A stretch of DNA of 64,000 nucleotides from Pirellulales bacterium (GCA_022844125.1 JALHMI010000010.1:186001-250000), one strand, 5' to 3'. Counted from the stretch's first letter, positions 28,667 to 38,255 are shown. The notes: generated by a model from the sequence alone, not told the origin. Program-made: numbers and translations.

Positions 28667-30214
28667 TCACAATTCACTTCGCACTTGCCGGCGTTTCAAT
28701 CCGCGCGGCACCACCGCCCACTCCAGCAAATCCAACAGCAACTGCAGAGCCAAGGCCAGTAGCGCGGCCGGTACAGCGCCTGCCAGCACGAGCTTCGGAT
28801 CGCTTACCCGAATGCCGCGCAGGATCGGCTGGCCCAGTCCGCCTGCGCCGATGATTGCACCCAGCGTCGCGAAACCGACGCACTGTACACCCGCCGTGCG
28901 AACGCCCGCCAGGATTGTCGGCAGCGCGATCGGCAGCTCAATTTCGGCGAGCTTGCTGGATCGGCTCAATCCCAGCACAGTCGCCGATTCAACGACGCCG
29001 CGCGGGATCGCTTCCAGACCCGTATAGGTATTCCGCACCACGGGCATCAGGGCATAACAGAACAGGGCAACGATCGCCGTTACCGACCCCTCGCCGATGC
29101 TCCGGTATCCAAACCAGCCTACCACGGGCAGCAACAACACCAGCAAGGCGAGTGAGGGAATCGTCTGCAGGAGCCCCGCCCCCGCCAGCACGCCGCGACC
29201 GGCGCTGGGCCAGCGCTGACAGAACACCCCTAGTGCCACACCAACAACGATTGCCGGCAGCAGCGATCGTCGCACCAGGTCCAGGTGTTCCATCGTGTGC
29301 CGGACGATCATCCGCCAATAGCTCGTCGAAGCGACTTCAAGTCTTACGCCTAACTTCTCGGCGAGAAACAGGGCCGCCGTCTCTGATTCACTCGCCGTGC
29401 GCGACTCAACGCGGTCGTTCAGAGCCTGCATCTCTGCCTCGCTGATCGCGCCTTCGGTTCGCTCGATGGCTTGGCGGAACGCGGGGTAACGACTCGCGGT
29501 GTCACTCCGAAAAAGCCACACAGCTTCATAGCGCGGAAAAACCTGGCGATCATCTTCGAGCAGAACTAGATCCGCCTGACGGATGACTGCGTCGGTTGAA
29601 TACACGTCAATAACGTCCACTTCGCCGCTGATGAGTTGTCGATACGCAATGTCGTGGTCGACGCCCACGACCTTCTTCTGCGGCAAGTCGTACGCCTCGA
29701 GCAGGGCCGGCCAACAGTCAGCCCGATCCAAGAACTCATGCGTCAGGGCAAACTGCAGTTCAGGGTGTCGAACCAGATCAGAGATCCTCTTCACGCCAAG
29801 CTCGTCCGCGCGAGTGCGCGTTAGCGCCAATGCATAGGTATTGTTGAATCCCAACGACTCGGATACTCCGATGCCGAGTCTGGCAAGCTCCTGCCGCATG
29901 GTTTTCGCATCGGTGACCTCCTTACCGGCGAAGATCTCGCCCAGGATCGTCCCGGTATATTCGGGATATGCGTCGATTTCGCCCGCCGCCAAAGCATCGA
30001 AGACGATTCTCGTCCCGCCGAACTCGCGGTAGTGCGCGACGTTCAATCCAGCTTGTTCGTCAAGTAACCGCAAGACTTCGCCCAGGATCACCGATTCAGT
30101 GAACTTCTTCGAACCGATGCGGAGCTGCACCTCGTCACGCGGAGCGGGTACGAGCCCCGCCACGAGCAGGATGACTACGATCGCGGCAAGTTTCCACAGC
30201 GCCCGATGCTTCAC
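28667..30214 (-). CDS. Fused substrate-binding/permease protein of an OpuC/EgtU-type ABC importer
   Basis: A 515-residue fusion. After an N-terminal membrane segment (residues 6-24) comes an OpuAC-type binding domain (about 30-310) opening RIGSKKFTESVILGEV and containing GEIDAYPEYTGTI, the fold used for betaines and other quaternary amines. A ProW/OpuCB-like permease follows (about 320-500) with five or six helices and the EAA loop ESATVLGLSRSSKLAEIELPIALPTI. The start is GTG 30214, overlapping the ATPase stop by four bases (GTGA); the longer ORF runs inside the ATPase gene. Position between egtB and egtD suggests ergothioneine or hercynine as cargo; glycine betaine or choline remain possible. 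Confidence 0.88.
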   Translation of the reverse strand: MKHRALWKLAAIVVILLVAGLVPAPRDEVQLRIGSKKFTESVILGEVLRLLDEQAGLNVAHYREFGGTRIVFDALAAGEIDAYPEYTGTILGEIFAGKEVTDAKTMRQELARLGIGVSESLGFNNTYALALTRTRADELGVKRISDLVRHPELQFALTHEFLDRADCWPALLEAYDLPQKKVVGVDHDIAYRQLISGEVDVIDVYSTDAVIRQADLVLLEDDRQVFPRYEAVWLFRSDTASRYPAFRQAIERTEGAISEAEMQALNDRVESRTASESETAALFLAEKLGVRLEVASTSYWRMIVRHTMEHLDLVRRSLLPAIVVGVALGVFCQRWPSAGRGVLAGAGLLQTIPSLALLVLLLPVVGWFGYRSIGEGSVTAIVALFCYALMPVVRNTYTGLEAIPRGVVESATVLGLSRSSKLAEIELPIALPTILAGVRTAGVQCVGFATLGAIIGAGGLGQPILRGIRVSDPKLVLAGAVPAALLALALQLLLDLLEWAVVPRGLKRRQVRSEL

Positions 30215-30939
30215 GATGCGACCACCTGCGAGTTGACGAACTCCCGCACGAACTGGCTGGCAGGTCGCTCGACAATCTCGGCGAATGGCCCTTCCTGCAC
30301 GACCCGGCCCGCTTCGAGCACGCATACGCGATCGGCAAACCAACTGGCCTCGACCAGGTCGTGCGTCACGAGTACGACGGTCGCCCCACTCCGCGTGAAG
30401 GCCGTTTTCAGATCGCGCTGCAGACCGGCCCGAATCAAGGGATCAAGCGCTCCGAGCGGTTCGTCGAGCAGCAGCAGGCGCGGCTCCAAGAATAACGCCC
30501 GCATCAAGCTCACCCGCTGCCGCTGCCCGCCGGAGAGTTCCGTGGGGTAGCGGTCGAGAGCGTCCGGCGGGAACTCCGTCATTTCCACCAGCTCGACAAG
30601 CCGCCTTTCCATTCGTTCGCGTAACCAGCCCACATGCCGCGCCATCAGCACGATATTCGCCCGGGCGGTTAAATGTGGAAACAGCCCACCCTCTTGAATC
30701 ACATAGCCAAGCTTGTGCCGCACATGGCTGATCGTCGCGTTTGACAGCGGCAGGCCATCCACGGTGATCTCGCCCGAGGCCGGCGTCACGAGTCCGGCGA
30801 TCATGCGCAGGATCGTCGTCTTCCCGCAGCCGCTCGGCCCCAGCAGAACCAGCACTTCGCCCGCTGCCACGTTAAGCGTCAGCGGGGCAACGACCGTCGC
30901 TCCGGCATACGATTTTGTGACCTCGCGCAGCTCGAGCAT
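30211..30939 (-). CDS. ABC transporter ATPase of the betaine/ergothioneine-type importer
   Basis: ATPase of 242 residues with Walker A GPSGCGKTT, Q-loop in GYVIQEGGLFPH, signature LSGGQRQRVSL, Walker B LLLLDEPLGALDP and the switch His in VTHDLVEA. It belongs to the OpuCA/ProV branch by sequence but lacks the C-terminal CBS pair that ProV and OpuCA use to sense ionic strength, which argues against a purely osmotic role. It is translationally coupled to the downstream fused binding protein/permease and lies 107 bases after egtB. Confidence 0.92.
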   Translation of the reverse strand: MLELREVTKSYAGATVVAPLTLNVAAGEVLVLLGPSGCGKTTILRMIAGLVTPASGEITVDGLPLSNATISHVRHKLGYVIQEGGLFPHLTARANIVLMARHVGWLRERMERRLVELVEMTEFPPDALDRYPTELSGGQRQRVSLMRALFLEPRLLLLDEPLGALDPLIRAGLQRDLKTAFTRSGATVVLVTHDLVEASWFADRVCVLEAGRVVQEGPFAEIVERPASQFVREFVNSQVVAS

Positions 30940-31046
30940 TCCTTGAACCTCACGAATTGGCCAGCAAGACGACCGTCCGCTACAGCATCCCCGACGCGCG
31001 CCGAAGGGTCAAGCTCGCCAAGCTGCGTCGATCGATCACTGGCGCC

Positions 31047-32303
31047 TCACGCGTCGCGCGCCAGCCGGATCCCGCTGAACTGCCAGCGCGCATCGGGTGG
31101 AAAGAAATTACGGTACGTCGCGCGCACATGTCCGCGCGGCGTCGCACACGATCCACCGCGGAGCACGTACTGGTTGCACATGAACTTGCCGTTGTACTCC
31201 CCGAGCGCACCACTCGGCGGCCGGTAGCCGGGATACGGCGTATAGGGGCTCTGTGTCCACTGCCACACCTCGCCGAAGGCTTGCCGTAAACCACCCGGCG
31301 CCGGACTTTTGTCAGCCGCCGGATGAAGGGCCCCGCCTTCGACAAAGCTGCCGGCGATCGGCAGTCCCGTTACCGCGTGCTCCCACTCGGCCTCCGTCGG
31401 CAATCGCGCTGCCGACCAGCGGGCGAACGCCTCGGCCTCGAAGTAGCTCACGTGGGTAACCGGTTCATCCAGATCGACGACACGTTCGCCGCCGAGCGTA
31501 AACTCATGCCAGGTGTCACCTCTCTTCCGCCAGTAGAGCGGAGCCTGCCAGAGAAGGTCCTGCTTCGAGGCCCAACCCAGCGACAGCCACAGTTCAGGTC
31601 GCTCGTAGCCCCCGTCGGCAATGAACTCAAGAAACTCGCCCGCGGTGACCAGCCGATCGGCGAGCACAAACGGCGCCAAGTAAACTTGATGTCGCGGCCG
31701 CTCGTTATCAAAGGTGAATCCGTCTCCGTCGCTGCCGATGCTTGTCAGACCGCCGCCGAACTTCAGCCACCGAAACTGCTCCACACTCAGCCGCGAACGC
31801 CTGCCGGACTGGCGATATACCGGTAGTAGCGGATTGCATGACAGCAGATACTTGAGATCCGTCAGCATCAATTCCTGATGCTGCTGCTCGTGCTGCAAAC
31901 CCAGTTCAACAACGCGTGACAGCTCTTCGTCGGTCGCCGCGCCCAGCAGCTCGCACATCCGGCCGTCCACGGTGTGCCGATACTCGAAAACCTCTTTCAC
32001 CGTGGGGCGCGTCAGCAAACCGCGATGGGCTCGGGGGAACTGCTCGCCAATGCTGTTGTAGTACGAGTTGAACAACACCTGGTACGCGTCGCTCACCGGC
32101 CGATAGTTCGGCTGCCAACGCGATAGCACGAAGGTTTCAAAGAACCACGTCGTGTGCGCCAGGTGCCAGCGGGTAGGGCTGGCATCTGGCATGGCCTGCA
32201 CCACGTAGTCTTCCGTCTCGAGCGGCTCGCAGAGCCACTCAGTCTGACGCCGCGTCTGGGCGAATCGCTCGGCAAGATTCTCCGCCATAACTGTTCGTCT
32301 CAC
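31047..32303 (-). CDS. egtB: Hercynine oxygenase / sulfoxide synthase
   Basis: EgtB joins a thiol (gamma-glutamylcysteine or cysteine) to hercynine in the second step of ergothioneine synthesis. The N-terminal DinB-like domain supplies the iron ligands in [11 protein letters not shown] and [10 protein letters not shown]; the C-terminal FGE-sulfatase-like domain shows [32 protein letters not shown] and [16 protein letters not shown]. Length (418) is standard. No egtA, egtC or egtE is visible, so the sulfur donor and the C-S lyase are encoded elsewhere or differ. It heads the minus-strand run and diverges from the monooxygenase gene. Confidence 0.95.
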   Translation of the reverse strand: MRRTVMAENLAERFAQTRRQTEWLCEPLETEDYVVQAMPDASPTRWHLAHTTWFFETFVLSRWQPNYRPVSDAYQVLFNSYYNSIGEQFPRAHRGLLTRPTVKEVFEYRHTVDGRMCELLGAATDEELSRVVELGLQHEQQHQELMLTDLKYLLSCNPLLPVYRQSGRRSRLSVEQFRWLKFGGGLTSIGSDGDGFTFDNERPRHQVYLAPFVLADRLVTAGEFLEFIADGGYERPELWLSLGWASKQDLLWQAPLYWRKRGDTWHEFTLGGERVVDLDEPVTHVSYFEAEAFARWSAARLPTEAEWEHAVTGLPIAGSFVEGGALHPAADKSPAPGGLRQAFGEVWQWTQSPYTPYPGYRPPSGALGEYNGKFMCNQYVLRGGSCATPRGHVRATYRNFFPPDARWQFSGIRLARDA

Positions 32304-32497
32304 GTTTCAGCCAATCGGAACCAGCCTGCTGTCAGTGCTGGCTGCATTCTACCGGTCGCGACAAGCGAATCATTCGCCGTGATTGCATTTCACCCGACGT
32401 TTTCACCGATAATCTCGATAGACCCTTCCCAAACTCGCACACGTCTTGCCGCCATCGGCTTGTCGCCACCGGCTTGTCGCCTCTGTCAGGTCCTGCA

Positions 32498-33805
32498 ATG
32501 TCCATCGTCGATTGCCGCGACCGATACTGCGTGGTTGGCGCCGGCTCCTCGGGCCTGGCGGCGGCAAAGAACCTTCGTCAACAGGCAGTCGAAGTCGACG
32601 TCCTGGAACGCAGCGGAGAGCTCGGGGGAAATTGGGCCTACGGCCAGGGCACCAGCCGAGTCTATGCCTCGACGCACACAATCTCCTCGAAGCGGCTGAC
32701 CGAGTTTTGCGACTTCGGCATGCCGGCGCACTTTCCGAACTTCCCACACCACTCGCAGGTCTTTGAATACCTGAAGGCCTACGCCGAACACTTCGGCCTC
32801 CGCGCGTGCATCGAGTTCAACACGTCGCTCGAGAGGCTGGAACCGGACGGCCCACACTGGCTGGCGACCCTGGCCGGTGGCGAGCAGCGGCGCTACGCTG
32901 GCGTGGTGATCGCAAACGGCCACAATTGGGACCCGCGCTGGCCCGAGTTTCCTGGGCACTTCGACGGTCAGATCATCCATTCCGCAGATTACAAGACACC
33001 GGACGTGCTCCGCGGCCGCCGCGTACTGGTCGTCGGCGCGGGGAACACGGGCTGCGACCTTGCGGTCGAGGCGGCGTTACATGCGGACACGGTGTTCCAC
33101 AGCATGCGCCGCGGCTACTACTACGTGCCAAAATTTCTGTTTGGTCGTCCCTCGGACGTCGTCGGCGAGAAGCTCCTCCGGCTCGGACTGCCCGATCGCC
33201 TGCGCCGCTGGATCGTGCGCTGCGTACTACGATTGACCGTCGGCGAAGTTCACCGCTACGGACTCCCCGCTCCAGATCACGAATTATTTGCTTCCCATCC
33301 GATCGTAAACTCGCAGTTGCCCTATTACGTCGCACATGGCCGTATTAAGCCCAAGCCCAACGTCGCGCAGCTTTGCGGCGACCGCGTGCAGTTTGCCGAT
33401 GATAGCCACGAACAAGTCGATCTCGTGATCTATGCCACAGGCTACAACATCACCATCCCGTTCATCGACCGGCAGCATCTCAACTGGCGCGACGGCCGGC
33501 CGCAACTGTTCCTGAACATCTTTCACCCGCAATTCGACAACCTGTTCATCGTGGGCCTGATCCAACCCGACAGCGGCCAGTTCGGCCTGGTCGATCACCA
33601 ATCACAACTTGTGGCGCGATTCGTCGCGGCCACCCGCGCCGCGCGCCCCGAAGCCGATGCCTTCCGTCGTCAGAAGGCGGCCTACGCCGAAAAGTCACTC
33701 CGCGAAGCCCATTACCTGGACACGCCGCGTAATCTGCTCGAAGTCGAACACTACCGCTACCGCAAGCAGCTCGTCCGCCAGATGCAGCACTTGCGTGCCG
33801 CCTAA
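32498..33805 (+). CDS. Flavin-containing monooxygenase
   Basis: A 435-residue FMO. The FAD-binding GxGxxG is VVGAGSSGLAAA near residue 12, the NADP-binding one VVGAGNTGCDLA, and the FMO fingerprint FxGxxxHxxxY/F is FDGQIIHSADYK. A late ATGYN segment is also typical. FMOs oxygenate soft nucleophiles such as amines and sulfides. Divergence from egtB across a 194-base gap makes a sulfur or quaternary-amine metabolite an attractive but unproven substrate. ATG 32498 is preferred to the ORF start at 32474 because it leads directly into the flavin motif. Confidence 0.9.
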   Translation: MSIVDCRDRYCVVGAGSSGLAAAKNLRQQAVEVDVLERSGELGGNWAYGQGTSRVYASTHTISSKRLTEFCDFGMPAHFPNFPHHSQVFEYLKAYAEHFGLRACIEFNTSLERLEPDGPHWLATLAGGEQRRYAGVVIANGHNWDPRWPEFPGHFDGQIIHSADYKTPDVLRGRRVLVVGAGNTGCDLAVEAALHADTVFHSMRRGYYYVPKFLFGRPSDVVGEKLLRLGLPDRLRRWIVRCVLRLTVGEVHRYGLPAPDHELFASHPIVNSQLPYYVAHGRIKPKPNVAQLCGDRVQFADDSHEQVDLVIYATGYNITIPFIDRQHLNWRDGRPQLFLNIFHPQFDNLFIVGLIQPDSGQFGLVDHQSQLVARFVAATRAARPEADAFRRQKAAYAEKSLREAHYLDTPRNLLEVEHYRYRKQLVRQMQHLRAA

Positions 33806-33856
33806 CCCAGCCCGCGTTCCTCACCGCTCTCGCCGCCCTCCAAGCTAAGTTCCACC

Positions 33857-34822
33857 ATGTTTCGTCACGCCTTCCGCAATGCGGTTCGGCTGCCACTCGT
33901 ACTCGCGATTGTTTGCGCGGGGTGCACCAGCGGGCCCGTCGCGGACACGCCGACTCAGCGTCTACCGGTCGTACCGCCAACCGATCTGACACGCCACCAC
34001 GACGCCGTGCGCGACGACTCCCCCGGCGATTTGATGACCAGCGAACGGCTGTTGCAGGGCTACACGATCGTTGTTCTGGGGATGAACGGCGAGAGCTTCT
34101 TCAGTGACGGACTCGCACCGGGAATCGTCGAGGGTGGTTACACCGGCGCCGTCGACGTCATCGATTGGACCACCGGCTTTTGGCCGCTTTCCATCTATCA
34201 CTTGCGTTCCCCGGGGATGCACGACGCGGGTGCCCGAGCAATCGTTGACAAGATCACCGCCTACCAGGCACTTCATCCACACGCGGAAGTTAATTTGATT
34301 GGTTACTCGGCAGGCGCAGCGGTGATTCTCGAAGCCCTTGAGGAACTTCCCTCCGGATCGGAGATCGATCGAGCAATCTTTCTTGCCGCGGCAGTCTCGC
34401 CGCTGCACGACCTCGGGCCGGCACTTAGTCATTGCCGCCAGGGAATCTGGAACTACTATCAGCCGCAGGATGTGCCAGCCCTGTGGGCAGGAACGCTGCT
34501 GATCGGAACGGCTGATGGCGCCCACATCGTCTCAGCCGGCGCAATTGGCTTCTTCCCGCCTTTCGAATCTGAGACAAAGTCGCTGTACGATGCGAAGCTC
34601 AAGAATTGCTGTTACGAGCTGGCAATGGCGAGGTACGGCAACCTGGGCGGTCACTTTCAGTGCATGAATCGCAAGTTCGCGGCCGGCTGGGTAGCGCCGC
34701 TGCTGACCGAGCGGAATTCTGTCACGCCGCCATCGGTAACGACGCCAACAGTCGCAGCGCACTACTCGATGCCCACGTCGCCAAACGTCTCGCTAGCGTC
34801 GCGCGTCGCCAAGGCAAAGTAA
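33857..34822 (+). CDS. Lipoprotein with serine-hydrolase (alpha/beta) fold
   Basis: A hydrophobic leader ends in IVCAGC, suggesting lipid attachment at Cys22. The following domain has the nucleophile elbow LIGYSAGAAVILEAL (G-x-S-x-G) after IVVLGMNGESFF, an alpha/beta-hydrolase layout; a candidate catalytic His is in GNLGGHFQC. Similar secreted proteins of unknown substrate are found in planctomycetes. The 3' end runs 61 bases into the convergent DUF1559 gene, so the last 20 codons are coded on both strands. Confidence 0.7.
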   Translation: MFRHAFRNAVRLPLVLAIVCAGCTSGPVADTPTQRLPVVPPTDLTRHHDAVRDDSPGDLMTSERLLQGYTIVVLGMNGESFFSDGLAPGIVEGGYTGAVDVIDWTTGFWPLSIYHLRSPGMHDAGARAIVDKITAYQALHPHAEVNLIGYSAGAAVILEALEELPSGSEIDRAIFLAAAVSPLHDLGPALSHCRQGIWNYYQPQDVPALWAGTLLIGTADGAHIVSAGAIGFFPPFESETKSLYDAKLKNCCYELAMARYGNLGGHFQCMNRKFAAGWVAPLLTERNSVTPPSVTTPTVAAHYSMPTSPNVSLASRVAKAK

Positions 34823-35793
34823 ACATAGCCCTCGACGTCCTCGCTTAGAAATCGCACGGCGCTATCGCAAAGCAAGAGATTCGCGCCCCCCGGATGATCA
34901 GAGAAGACTTCAGTCTCTGACCAGTTCACTTCAGGCGGAGGGTTTACCTCAAGCTTGATCCGACCGGTATTGCTCTTGCTGGCCCAGGCTCCCATGGGAT
35001 CGTTCTTATCCCGCGACCCGGAAACATCGAGCCAGCCGCGTCCACTACACTCGAAAACCAACATGGTCCGGCTCAAGCCGTCGGTGACCTGTTGCGGCCG
35101 GATCGTTTTGGCTGAACATTCAAACTTGCTCCCAAGGCACGGTCCCGCACTGCCTATGCGCAGGAGCATTCCGCGATTCTCGCCGTAGGCACTCGGCGCG
35201 CCCGTCGCAGGATCCTTTCCCTTGATCGGGTCGAGAACGTTCTTACCCGGCCCGCCACACCCCGCATAATCGATCGCCCCCATCCCATCGCCCGTCCCTT
35301 CGGCGTAGACGCCATTACGAGCGAATATGCCCAGCCGCGTCTGCTCGCGATCGGCCTGATGCGTTGCCATGCTGGGACAAAGGTAAATGGCGATCGCCTG
35401 GTTTACCGGCCCCGTCAGATCCGGCTGCCAGTTCGGCTTGTGCCGCATCGACAACTTGAAGTCGATCCGTTCGTAGATAGCTTGTTCTTCGATGTAAGGC
35501 AGAAACCAGGCGCTCCAACCGACCCCCGCAGAGATAGGAACGCCAGCCGGCTTGAACTCTCCTGGCGGAAAGTGCTTCTTAGCGTCTAGAAACTGCGTCA
35601 TGCCGATGCCCATCTGCCGCAAATTGTTTTGGCACTGGGAGCGACGGGCACTTTCACGCGCGGCCTGAATCGCCGGCAAGAGCAGCGCCACCAATACGCC
35701 TATAATCGCGATCACAACGAGCAGTTCCACAAGCGTGAAGCCACGCCGCATTGCTCGCCGAGTCGGAAAGCGAACCGCATCCAAGCGTCGCAT
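34762..35793 (-). CDS. DUF1559 protein with prepilin-type N-terminus
   Basis: Typical planctomycete pseudopilin-like protein. The type IV prepilin leader RRGFTLVELLVVIAIIGVLVALLLPAIQAARESARRSQCQNNLRQMG carries the G|F cleavage site and the Glu at +5. The DUF1559 body follows and ends with the H-X9-DG-like part DHPGGANLLLCDSAVRFLSEDV. Such proteins are massively amplified in planctomycete genomes and are thought to sit at the cell surface or in pore-like structures. ATG 35793 has GGAG nine bases upstream; 35751 is an alternative start. Confidence 0.93.
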   Translation of the reverse strand: MRRLDAVRFPTRRAMRRGFTLVELLVVIAIIGVLVALLLPAIQAARESARRSQCQNNLRQMGIGMTQFLDAKKHFPPGEFKPAGVPISAGVGWSAWFLPYIEEQAIYERIDFKLSMRHKPNWQPDLTGPVNQAIAIYLCPSMATHQADREQTRLGIFARNGVYAEGTGDGMGAIDYAGCGGPGKNVLDPIKGKDPATGAPSAYGENRGMLLRIGSAGPCLGSKFECSAKTIRPQQVTDGLSRTMLVFECSGRGWLDVSGSRDKNDPMGAWASKSNTGRIKLEVNPPPEVNWSETEVFSDHPGGANLLLCDSAVRFLSEDVEGYVYFALATRDASETFGDVGIE

Positions 35794-35973
35794 CGAGATC
35801 ACTCCAAGAGTTCTTGCAGCAAAAAACAAGCCTGTAACTTAGGCGCGTACTATTAGCACATCATGAGGATGCGATTTGAATTGCGTTTGCGAATGATTAG
35901 CGACAGCCAACCGCAGTGGGGCTGCCCTTTGATCGCGTGCGTCACCCTTTAAACAAGCGCGACGGACAACGAA

Positions 35974-36010
35974 CGCGGGTGGCAGAAGATTGAAACTTCT
36001 GCCACCCGCG
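35974..36010 (-). terminator. 15-bp perfect hairpin after the LEPR-XLL gene
   Basis: CGCGGGTGGCAGAAG and its exact complement enclose a seven-base loop, 19 bases beyond the minus-strand stop at 36030. A short weak T run (TTCGTT) follows on that strand, so it probably acts as a terminator and may also protect the 3' end. Confidence 0.65.
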
Positions 36011-36029
36011 CGATTCCTCGGGAACTCAA

Positions 36030-37895
36030 CTAGTTCAGCCTGAGCTCATCCAGCAAAGAGTCGATAAACTCGGCGTCGATACCGGTCGCTTGGCCGATTC
36101 GCTCGATTACCTGCGCAGCCTTCGTCCGAGCTTGCTCACCTTCCAGCAACTGACCAATTGCTTTGGCGACGGCGGCCGCTTTGAGTTCGAAGGTCTGCTG
36201 ACGCTGACCGATTCGCGAATCGAGCACGCCGGAGACTGGCGTGCTCCTCGCAGCCAGGGCCGAAGCCACGGCCGAACCCGAGTCGTCGTCTCCTTCAGCC
36301 GCCAGCGGGGCCGGCGGCGGAGTCCAGGTCAGGTTACGAGTCAGGAAGCCGCCGCTGTTGCGGGCCACGAGTTCGTCACCGGCGCCCACCGACTGATCAC
36401 GATTCATATCGTAAGTGTTGGTGATGGGCTGGAGGAACCCTGGGGTGTTCCGGATCGCCAACCCGTCGGCCGCCGCGGTGCTGAAGACCGTCGGCGCCGG
36501 AGATATGAAGGTATCCCCGATCTTGTTGGCGAAGAAGAACACGTCGCTGGAGGCCAAACCGGTGTTGGTGTTGCTGCCACCGAGCGTGTCGTTACCTTCG
36601 ACGATCACCTGTAGCCAGGTGTTCTGGATGGCGTTGTTGGCCCAGATGATTTCGACGCGGTCGGAACCACCAGTGCCGGCGCCTGCCCAGACCGAGAAGC
36701 CGATCGGAGCCGGAGCGTTGACCCAGCTGCTGACAGTGCTACTGGTGCCTACCTTGAACGTGAAGTCGTTCACCGTGAGCGTGCCAGCGGCATCCTCGAT
36801 GTCGACCAGGATGCCGTTGATACCGCGGCTGTAGCTGGTGGCAGCCGAGACCGGAGCCGTGGTGCTGCCCGAGAATTGCAGGGCCACCTTGTCCGTCGCA
36901 ATGGCCGCGTTAGAAGCCGCCGACGTCGTGATTCCGGCGCTATTGGCGTCGAACTTCGACTGGTTGTAGAAGATGTGACGACCAACGACCGAAGCTGGAG
37001 GGGCGATGACACCAGGATAATTGACCGCGCCCAGGGTGTTGGTCAGGTTCGTCCCATAGGGCACGCCCTGATTCGACTCCACATTTGCCGACCCGTGTGG
37101 ATCGGCCGACTGACGAAAGTCGCCGGTGCCCTGAAAGCCGGAGAAGGGGTTGTCGGTCAAATTCGATACGTGCCAGTCGAGAGCCGCGGATCCAGTCGAG
37201 TTGCCCCACCGCCCGACGTACTCAATCTCAAACCCGACGTTCACATAATTCGGAGTCGGGATGCCGGCCGGACCAGGCCCGTAGTTGACGAGGCCGTAGA
37301 GCACGCCAAACTCGAGTTCGTCCGGCTCGCTGTGCAAACCGACCGAGTCCTTGATCTCCCAGTCAACGTGGCCGGTAGGGACGTCTAACCCGTTGTTGTC
37401 GACATCCAAATCCATCGGCGTGATGTCACTGACAAACGGTACGCTTCCGGCGCCACCATTGTTCTTGATCAGCATGGCGGTAAAGCCGCTGTTTTCGAGC
37501 TGCCCGGTGTAAGTCTGAGTCGTCGTGCCCGGGGCAATCGAGTACGGATGCCCCGCCTGATGGAAAACGAGAAAGCCGTTCGAACCCATCGTCAAACCCG
37601 TCAGGTCGAACACTCGCTCGACTTCGCCGGCGCCGCCTTCGTTGAAAATGTCGTTTTCGTTCTCGACGAAAATCAAGAAATGGTCCTCGAGCGACATGTT
37701 GGGCGTGCCGCGCAGCTCGATGTACTCATTGATGACATCGCCGCCGCTGGGCGGGTCGAGATAGATCTCGTTAATGTAAGCGGCGTCAAGCATCTGTCGC
37801 TGTTCAAGCGGCTCCAATCGCATATCGGCGCGGCGGCTGCGGGGTGCGCGTCGTGCAGCATCGCGCGCGCGGCCCATCTTGGGCATCAAGACCAT
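36030..37895 (-). CDS. Large exported protein: LEPR-XLL-like motif, lamin-tail-like domain, dockerin-like end
   Basis: A 621-residue protein. A basic N-terminus runs into RLEPLEQRQMLDA, close to the LEPR-XLL motif that opens many giant planctomycete exported proteins. Directly after it, INEIYLDPPSGGDVINEYIELRG looks like the first strands of a lamin-tail domain. The middle is Thr/Ser/Gly/Asn rich with few Cys. Near residue 510, YDMNRDQSVGAGDELVARN resembles a dockerin-type calcium loop. The C-terminal 80 residues are helical and charged. AGGAG nine bases before the ATG supports the start. Function unknown; it is probably a surface or adhesion protein. Confidence 0.75.
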   Translation of the reverse strand: MVLMPKMGRARDAARRAPRSRRADMRLEPLEQRQMLDAAYINEIYLDPPSGGDVINEYIELRGTPNMSLEDHFLIFVENENDIFNEGGAGEVERVFDLTGLTMGSNGFLVFHQAGHPYSIAPGTTTQTYTGQLENSGFTAMLIKNNGGAGSVPFVSDITPMDLDVDNNGLDVPTGHVDWEIKDSVGLHSEPDELEFGVLYGLVNYGPGPAGIPTPNYVNVGFEIEYVGRWGNSTGSAALDWHVSNLTDNPFSGFQGTGDFRQSADPHGSANVESNQGVPYGTNLTNTLGAVNYPGVIAPPASVVGRHIFYNQSKFDANSAGITTSAASNAAIATDKVALQFSGSTTAPVSAATSYSRGINGILVDIEDAAGTLTVNDFTFKVGTSSTVSSWVNAPAPIGFSVWAGAGTGGSDRVEIIWANNAIQNTWLQVIVEGNDTLGGSNTNTGLASSDVFFFANKIGDTFISPAPTVFSTAAADGLAIRNTPGFLQPITNTYDMNRDQSVGAGDELVARNSGGFLTRNLTWTPPPAPLAAEGDDDSGSAVASALAARSTPVSGVLDSRIGQRQQTFELKAAAVAKAIGQLLEGEQARTKAAQVIERIGQATGIDAEFIDSLLDELRLN

Positions 37896-38255
37896 GGGTG
37901 GTTCTCCTGGCTGTCAAAGTGCAAAGTGGGTGCGCGGCGACAAACGGGCGCACTCGCCAAAGCCGAGCTGCGCGCCGAAAAGCCGAGAGCTCCGTCTCGG
38001 GAGGTTTGCGCCGAAAATTACCGTTGCCAGTCATTGAAACCCGCGATCGCGCGATGTCAATTCACCTCATGTAAATCTAGGCGTTTCCACATGAACGCCT
38101 AACAATCGTCCGCCATCCACTGCACTCAGGTCCACGCGAACGAAACGACTTTCTCACAAACTCAAAACGTATCGCTCATAAATTACTCACATTCGTGCGA
38201 TAGCGTATTGCCTGCGGTTGGAGCCACACGCTGGTAATGGCAGAAGTCAGGGAAT

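Noticed and set aside
30215-30343. Longer N-terminus of the fused binding protein/permease
   Set aside because: It lies inside the ATPase coding sequence in another frame, and the GTG at 30214 forms a GTGA coupling with the ATPase stop.
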